DNA of 64,000 nt from Daphnia pulex (taxonomy: Eukaryota > Arthropoda > Branchiopoda > Diplostraca > Daphniidae): contig NC_060019.1 in the NCBI RefSeq assembly GCF_021134715.1, positions 3,658,001 to 3,722,000 of the forward strand, in the 5' to 3' direction. Of the stretch, positions 58,860-64,000 are shown one piece after another. The translations under genes and the position numbers were made by a program. Each line of letters opens with the position of its first letter. Position 1 is the stretch's first letter. The notes under the pieces are model-generated. The model worked only from the letters and a program-made list of their open reading frames with translations. It had not been told where the DNA came from and searched no databases.

Positions 58860-59680
58860 AGAGAAATATATATAGAGAGAAATGATAGATGATAGGCTCC
58901 TATTTAAGCTCCTTCTTCCCCCCTTTCTTTTCCGTTGGCTTAGCCCATTATAGACGTTTACACAAGAGACGCACCCGCCCGTTAGTTTTAGAGAAGAATT
59001 GTCTGAGATTTACTAGGAAACAAAAAGTTGTTCTTTTTCTTCCTCCAGGCTCCTTTGATGTCTTTTCCTTTTGATAAATCTCTGTTTGTGTATTTTACTG
59101 GAGGATAACGATTGGGGTTTCATCGCCATGGCCGCCTCCCTCTGCGGAACCATATCCATCCTATTCACGGCGCCGGCCCGTTCCAATTTGGAAATGTCGA
59201 TGATGAATGTCATTTAATTAACCTTATGATTCTAAAAAAATGAATTGTCTTGAGTCTTTATTAGCATAGATGTGCGTGTCGTGCCAGTATTACGTCAAAA
59301 TGCTTTTAGAACATCACGATTCACATTTAATTTGCAAGCTTCTGGCATTTCCACTGCATATGATATGGTCAGTCTCACTTTTTAACTAGTTTTGTCAGTT
59401 TTAAGTCTTGTTTGATGTGGAAATTACCATTTAATCACCCAAGATTTGAGTCTTAATATAAGTGGTCTGCTTATCAGATGAAACTTGTGAATGCCATCAT
59501 CCAACAAATGAGAAGCAATTTTTCATCAGAGATTGTTTATGTTATAGTCGTGTGAACCTCTTATCTCTGTATGTCTATTGCAATATGCATTTTTCCTACC
59601 AAGCTTTTACATTCTAATCCGATTGAATTGTTCTTTTTTCTCAGAATCCCTTTTGAAAAAAACTATTTTAAATTAATTTT
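58860..59680. other. Non-coding spacer
   Basis: GAGA-type repeat at 58,857-58,882. Nothing else supported. Confidence 0.4.
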
Positions 59681-59689
59681 TATTTTAAT

Positions 59690-60700
59690 GTTTCAATGTT
59701 GCTGCTTTGGATCTGGTGAACTCCCGATTGCTTCATACGCTGACGAAGAGAATATGCCTTTTCAATCAACGATCAGCAATCTTCAGGTTACGAATTTTAT
59801 TTGTTTTTTTTTGCCCAACAATGTCAAAGGCAAGTTTTCAAAACTTTTGACTGATGTGATAAATTTATTGGAACTGTTTGCCAATAATTGTATTATTGCA
59901 GTATTTTTAAATTTCATCCTTCATCATTCTTTCATCCAACATTTTTCTCATTTATTTATTAAAGATTTCGCAACATCTACTATTAATGTCCGCCGCTCTA
60001 CTTTGTCCATGACCCTGGAGCCTATTGACGGTAAGAAAATTGGTGATCACCCGCTTTTGGTACAATTACTAAAAGGCTATTACAATCTCAAGCCTCCTAA
60101 CCCTCGATACGATTCTATGTGAATTCCGGATATGGTTCTTCATCACTTTACTTCTCTTGGCCCTAATTCGGATCTTCCTTTGGCAGTTCTTTCTAAAAAA
60201 TTGGTGATGCTTTTGTCTTCTCTATCCTGTCTCGGGTTTCTGAAATTTGTTCCATATCTCTAAAGTCGTTAAAATTTTCCGTCACAGCGATCCGGACCGC
60301 TCCAGTCTTTTGTGGTCAACCATTTTCCTGATCTTTGTTGCCCCGTGGCAAGCATGGAATCATATATTGCGGCTACTGTTGACTGGCGTCAACCCGATGA
60401 TGAGGTTCTTTTTTTGTCAATTCAGCGGCCCCACCGTCTTGTTACTTCATCCACTGTGGGCCGTTGGATTAAAAATCATGTGTGTGACATGCTGGCATTG
60501 ATATTGAGTCTTTTTCAGCCCATTCCACTCGTGGGGATGCTTCTTCCAAGGCTATTTTAATGGGTGTGCCCATTGATTCAGTTTTAAGCGCGGCGAACTG
60601 GGCTGCGGAATACAATTTTCGTCGGTTTTACAACCGCGCATTATCTGCAGTTTCTGTTTCTGAGGATGTTTTGACTCCTCCAACAAATTCTCATACGGCG
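59690..60700 (+). pseudogene. DIRS/Ngaro-type tyrosine recombinase
   Basis: Plus-strand blocks read STINVRRSTLSMTLEPIDGK, then GDHPLLVQLLKGYYNLKPPN, PDMVLHHFTSLGPNSDLPLA, then VASMESYIAATVDWRQPDDE and LVTSSTVGRWIKNHVCDMLA. A shift of frame gives AHSTRGDASSKAILMGVPID and ANWAAEYNFRRFYNRALS. HSTRG with a downstream 'W....F.RFY' carries the catalytic His-x-x-Arg and the tyrosine region of tyrosine recombinases used by DIRS-like retrotransposons. TGA replaces an expected Trp at about 60,119, and at least two frameshifts are present. No reverse transcriptase of DIRS type was seen in the window. Confidence 0.75.
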
Positions 60701-60859
60701 GTTCAACAGACTTTTTTCACTTCTTTTTTTTCACTTCTTTTTCACTTCTTCAAACGTCATTTTTTGCCATGTGTTTTCCCTTCTTCTAATTTTTTTGTTT
60801 CGTTTGTCAAGCATTTTAAAGTTCTGAAGAGGGGTGATGGTTCATCTATTGGGCATTCC

Positions 60860-61400
60860 TAAATAAGTGGCGCTTTCAGCGCTGCTTTGGGAGGAGCTAC
60901 AAGAAACAAGTTCTACACGGTTGAAGATGTCATATGTTATTACTGGTGTAATCGCAATTACATGTCAGTCGCTACGCGACCTCGTGTAATTTTAAATTAA
61001 AATCTGATGGAACATACAACCAAAGAATTTGCATTTTTGCAGCAACTGGACATAAGATTTACGTCCAATTACTAACAGAATCCTAACTAACAGAACATAT
61101 CCTGATTTTGCTTTAAGAAAAGGGGTTGTGTATAAAAAGAGTAAAAGTAATTTGGGTAGGAAATTGCTTTTGCTGGTTCCCTCAATTTTACGTAGCGATT
61201 AAAGAAGTAAAAATCGTGACGAGTCGCAAGCTAATCATTTTGGTATAGAGAAAACTTTGTTTCGAGTAATAGAAAATTAATGGTGGCCACGGATGGAGTC
61301 GAGTGTGCGCGCATAAGTATTATCATGTATTTATTGCCAATTTTACAATGTCCCCCCCTCAATGAGTTGGCTTTCCGAACCCATCCTCCCCCCCCCCATC
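60860..61400. other. Non-coding spacer
   Basis: AT-rich with C runs at 61,352 and 61,390. No gene supported. Confidence 0.4.
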
Positions 61401-61414
61401 TACTAGACCATTCA

Positions 61415-61556
61415 AGACTATCGGAATCGATCATCAAGGCCCGTTGCTGAAAACTCCATCTGAGAATCGTCATATTCTATTCGCGATTGACTGTCTCACC
61501 AAATGGGTGGAGGCGGTTGCTGAGCCAAGTACAGCCACGTGCCACGTGATAAAGCT
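61415..61556 (+). pseudogene. Gypsy integrase fragment
   Basis: Reads IGIDHQGPLLKTPSENRHIL, then FAIDCLTKWVEAVAEPSTAT. The 'D..GPL...' and 'ID..TKW.EA' motifs are the start of the retroviral-type integrase core. It is only about 45 residues long. Confidence 0.6.
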
Positions 61557-61599
61557 ACTAAGATAGAAGATCATAAATCAATATGGGGATTACTACCCA

Positions 61600-62034
61600 G
61601 TGGGCAAAACTTGTGTTTATCTGGAGATAAGGATCGAGTACCCGCTGAAAAAAGTCATTCCACGCCCAAAGATCGTTTCTGAACCCAAGGAGACTCCGTC
61701 TAGCGAAAACAAACTTGAAACGGACGAGAAAAAGCCGGAACCGAAGAGTCTGACCGAAAATTTGCACCAGCTGATTGACTACGGCAAAAATATGACTAAC
61801 AAAGATGCGGAGGGGGAAACGGAAGCTGAGGCATTTCAGAAAGTTGAGCAACAGCCAGCACCAGAAGAGGCTCAGTCGCTCCCGCAGCAGAGCACCGACG
61901 GCTACCGGCCAACCGAACGAAACTACCAGAATAATTTGTTCGTCAATCCATCCCCATCAGCCACAAACCAGACGCTCCTTGATATTCTGGATATGATGCA
62001 GACTGATGCAGAGCTCCTAATTTGTAATTCGTAA
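61600..62034 (+). CDS. Unassigned acidic/proline-rich C-terminal exon
   Basis: Open for 144 codons without an ATG at the start of the frame (first Met is internal). Reads PRPKIVSEPKETPSSENK, then LTENLHQLIDYGKNM and TLLDILDMMQTDAELLICNS before TAA. Disordered, charged composition. The gypsy integrase scrap just upstream might make this part of the same element; otherwise a host exon. Confidence 0.35.
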   Translation: MGKTCVYLEIRIEYPLKKVIPRPKIVSEPKETPSSENKLETDEKKPEPKSLTENLHQLIDYGKNMTNKDAEGETEAEAFQKVEQQPAPEEAQSLPQQSTDGYRPTERNYQNNLFVNPSPSATNQTLLDILDMMQTDAELLICNS

Positions 62035-62146
62035 TTTTACATTTCAAATGCTCATTAAATTTGTTTATAGTCTAAATACAGTTACGCCACCCCTCTCGGG
62101 TTAGGCCAGCTTATCGAGCGGACGATAACATCAAAAGGTTGGTAAA

Positions 62147-62360
62147 ATGGCAATAGAAATTGCCCTACTTCCCCCTGAACGAGCTTGGGATGGCTACGAG
62201 GTATTTTTATTAATTTATTAAAAAAAAACGATGCAATTAATGTTTGATTGTTGTACAAAGGTGCTGCGGAACTACAGCTTAGAAATCGAAAATGGAATTG
62301 ACGCAGAAACAAGGGTGGGTGCCCACCAATTTGCTGATTATAACCGATCCTTATGGCTCG
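62147..62360 (+). CDS. Possible small spliced gene upstream of the RING gene
   Basis: Exon MAIEIALLPPERAWDGYE (62,147-62,200) with donor GTATTT. Acceptor at 62,260, then VLRNYSLEIENGIDAETRVG in frame to TGA just before a C run (62,370-62,382). Beyond the run another frame continues GLCLFIDTNRINNVMEASHT to a second GT...AG intron (62,492-62,560). No family recognised. Confidence 0.3.
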
Positions 62361-62677
62361 AGTGAATTGCACCCCCCCCCCCAAGGATTGTGTCTGTTCA
62401 TAGACACGAATCGAATAAACAACGTGATGGAGGCGAGCCATACGGCCTTTAACGACCTTATTGGAGCCGCACATCCTGGCTCGTACTTTATGGGTAAACA
62501 TTTTCAAGAAAAATGCCGACCAAAACAAAATAACCAAGCAAATCTTGAAATTTTTTTAGGTCGGCGTGACCCTAGCTCGTGTTGCGGATCAGCCGCCTAA
62601 CCCGGATCGTGTTGTGGATCATCCTGTCCCAATGCTGCCTGGATTTCTGGATTCTGATGATTTTTCAAGCGACGGAG

Positions 62678-63082
62678 ATGTCAGAAATAGATTTCAACGT
62701 TTTTTTCGTTGCTCAAGAAGCCAACTTTATGAATCGACGAGCTCGTATCATGGCGAGATTTCAACAAAACCGCCGACTACTCCTAGATGTCGATTCCGAA
62801 TTTGAAGATTCCGAAGATGAAGATAATTTGGTGGATGGAGAAGCAGCGGATAGAGACCAGGAAGTTCCTATTCAACTATACCCCGAAGTAAATCACGAGG
62901 GCCACTGCCCAGTGTGTTGGCTCCAAGTGCCTAACACAATCATCACACCTTGCGGTGAAATTTTCTGCTTGATGTGCGTGGAAACATTGGAGGGGTCTAG
63001 GGCAACTACATGCCCAGTCTGCCGCTCACGTTTCAATGGGCATAGACCCGTGCCAGAAAATCCCTTTACTAAAAGGTTGTAG
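62678..63082 (+). CDS. RING-finger-like protein, 134 residues
   Basis: The start is placed at the ATG of MSEIDFNVFF, since residues upstream in the frame are hydrophobic and unlike the rest. The protein has a helical N-terminal part, an acidic stretch (EFEDSEDEDNLVDGE) and a C-terminal RING-like domain: GHCPVC, TPCGEIFCLMC and TTCPVC. RING domains bind two zinc ions and recruit E2 enzymes for ubiquitin transfer. In C3HC4 rings the C-x-H pair is invariant, but here it reads CGE. One zinc ligand is therefore replaced by Glu. A short RSRF and NPFTKRL tail ends at TAG 63,080. Intact ORF, so possibly functional. Confidence 0.6.
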   Translation: MSEIDFNVFFVAQEANFMNRRARIMARFQQNRRLLLDVDSEFEDSEDEDNLVDGEAADRDQEVPIQLYPEVNHEGHCPVCWLQVPNTIITPCGEIFCLMCVETLEGSRATTCPVCRSRFNGHRPVPENPFTKRL

Positions 63083-63420
63083 TGGAAAGCGCCACGGCGG
63101 GTGTGTGGGGAATAGGAATTGAGGGAAAAGTGGAGGAGTGGGAAGGGTCGAGATCGATAACTTAGCTTTGATTTTCACTATCGATTCGTAAAGTTGGCTT
63201 CAGCCCCAGAGAAAATTTCCGAGAATTTTTTTTTTAAATTGCTTGTGGTCTTTGTCTATGGCTCTGCTCCGGCTCTGTATGTGGAGAGCTATAGAATACT
63301 GGTACCGACACTCATATGGCGAGCTATTCCATTGTTTTTTTGTCTCTGGAAGTGAAGCCTGCTTGCCTGCCCTGCTCCTAACTTGCATTAGCCGGTTGCG
63401 ACATTCCTGGCTCAGGCCTG
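63083..63420. other. Spacer between the RING gene and LINE 3' end
   Basis: No coding sequence recognised. Confidence 0.4.
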
Positions 63421-63958
63421 AATTTCCTCCCACAAATTCTTATTTCCAAAACAGCTTATCGTCACTCAATCGGTAAGCAAGTGCGCGATGCATGGCAGAC
63501 AGAATGGCAGGCTTGCTAAAACGGTCAATTAACTAGAGAATTTTTCCCCACGGTTCAATCAGCAACTGTGCTTCACCCAAACCAACTCTGTCGCCAGGTC
63601 GCTCAAATCCTCTCTGGCCACTCTTTCCTCAAAGAACATCAGTTTCGCTTCAATTTTAACACTTCTCCAAAGTGTGATTGTGGGGCCGGCTCAGAGTCCG
63701 TCTCTCATTTCTTATTTCACTGCCCTCTCTACTCTACACAACGCCTTGTATTTCTTACGTCTTGTTCCTCTGAGGATGGTAACTGGCCTAGACCTCTCGC
63801 CTCTATACCAGCTAATCCCAACATCTAGAAAGCGTTCATTGCTTTCATCCGCTCAACCAAACGTCTGCGATGGTATAGCTCATAGGCTACCCTATCGATT
63901 GGGGCTAACAAGGTTTTGTTATATAATAATAATCCTTTACATCAATTTTATCGATTAG
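63420..63958 (+). mobile_element. LINE ORF2 3' end
   Basis: Reads LCRQVAQILSGHSFLKEHQF, then CDCGAGSESVSHFLFHCPLY, the zinc-knuckle tail of I/Jockey/R1-type LINE ORF2. After a TAG it continues AFIAFIRSTKRLRW. An AT-rich TATAATAATAAT tail follows at 63,919-63,932. The rest of the element is not in the window. Confidence 0.65.
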
Positions 63959-64000
63959 GTATGTTTTCATTTCTTGCTGCCTCCATAATTGCTCTAGGCC

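Noticed and set aside
62082..62537. 151-codon minus-strand open frame
   Set aside because: Runs through a G/C homopolymer and lies antisense to the possible spliced exons. No domain seen.

Overview
This is a eukaryotic, intron-rich, AT-rich window dominated by decayed transposable elements. Introns with GT...AG boundaries, TATA-type promoter signals, LTR, LINE, DIRS and DNA transposons, a gamma-type casein kinase 1, an M13 (neprilysin-type) peptidase and DUF4806-like genes all point to an arthropod. The mix of BEL/Pao, copia, gypsy and DIRS-type elements would suit a branchiopod crustacean such as Daphnia, but that assignment is inference. No bacterial-type genes, CRISPR array or rRNA are seen.

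Layout. 1-9,300: an internally deleted copia element (999-2,427), a decayed multi-frame transposase (about 4,200-5,970) and a non-autonomous hAT-like element (6,388-7,593). 9,300-12,700: remains of an LTR element ending in an LTR with a TATA box, followed at once by a spliced Tudor-like gene whose first two exons are duplicated. 12,900-17,430 (minus): coiled-coil exons, a frameshifted M13 peptidase, and the 3' exons of a divergent casein kinase 1 gamma. 17,424-21,405: a block inserted into that kinase gene, flanked by 28-bp direct repeats. It carries an inverted 591-bp copy of the kinase exons and a DUF4806-like gene. 21,406-24,022 (minus): the 5' exons of the kinase.

24,870-43,700 is a retroelement and DNA transposon field. 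It holds two copies of one rearranged LINE, an L2/CR1-like LINE, a pogo-like transposase, a THAP domain, a Tc1/mariner-like transposase with an intron, a second DUF4806-like gene, and a long I/Jockey-like LINE with RNase H. 43,900-46,250 holds copia LTR remnants and a minisatellite. 48,700-57,500 is a three-layer nest: a BEL/Pao element split by a copia element with perfect 5-bp target duplications, itself split by a hAT transposon. 57,800-58,850 is gypsy pol, 59,690-60,700 a DIRS-type tyrosine recombinase, 61,410-61,556 a gypsy integrase scrap, 62,678-63,082 a RING-like protein, and 63,420-63,950 a LINE 3' end.

Very few genes look intact. Most coding blocks read across two or three frames. 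Several shifts lie at homopolymers, so assembly or base-calling error competes with true decay and should be checked before any gene is called dead.
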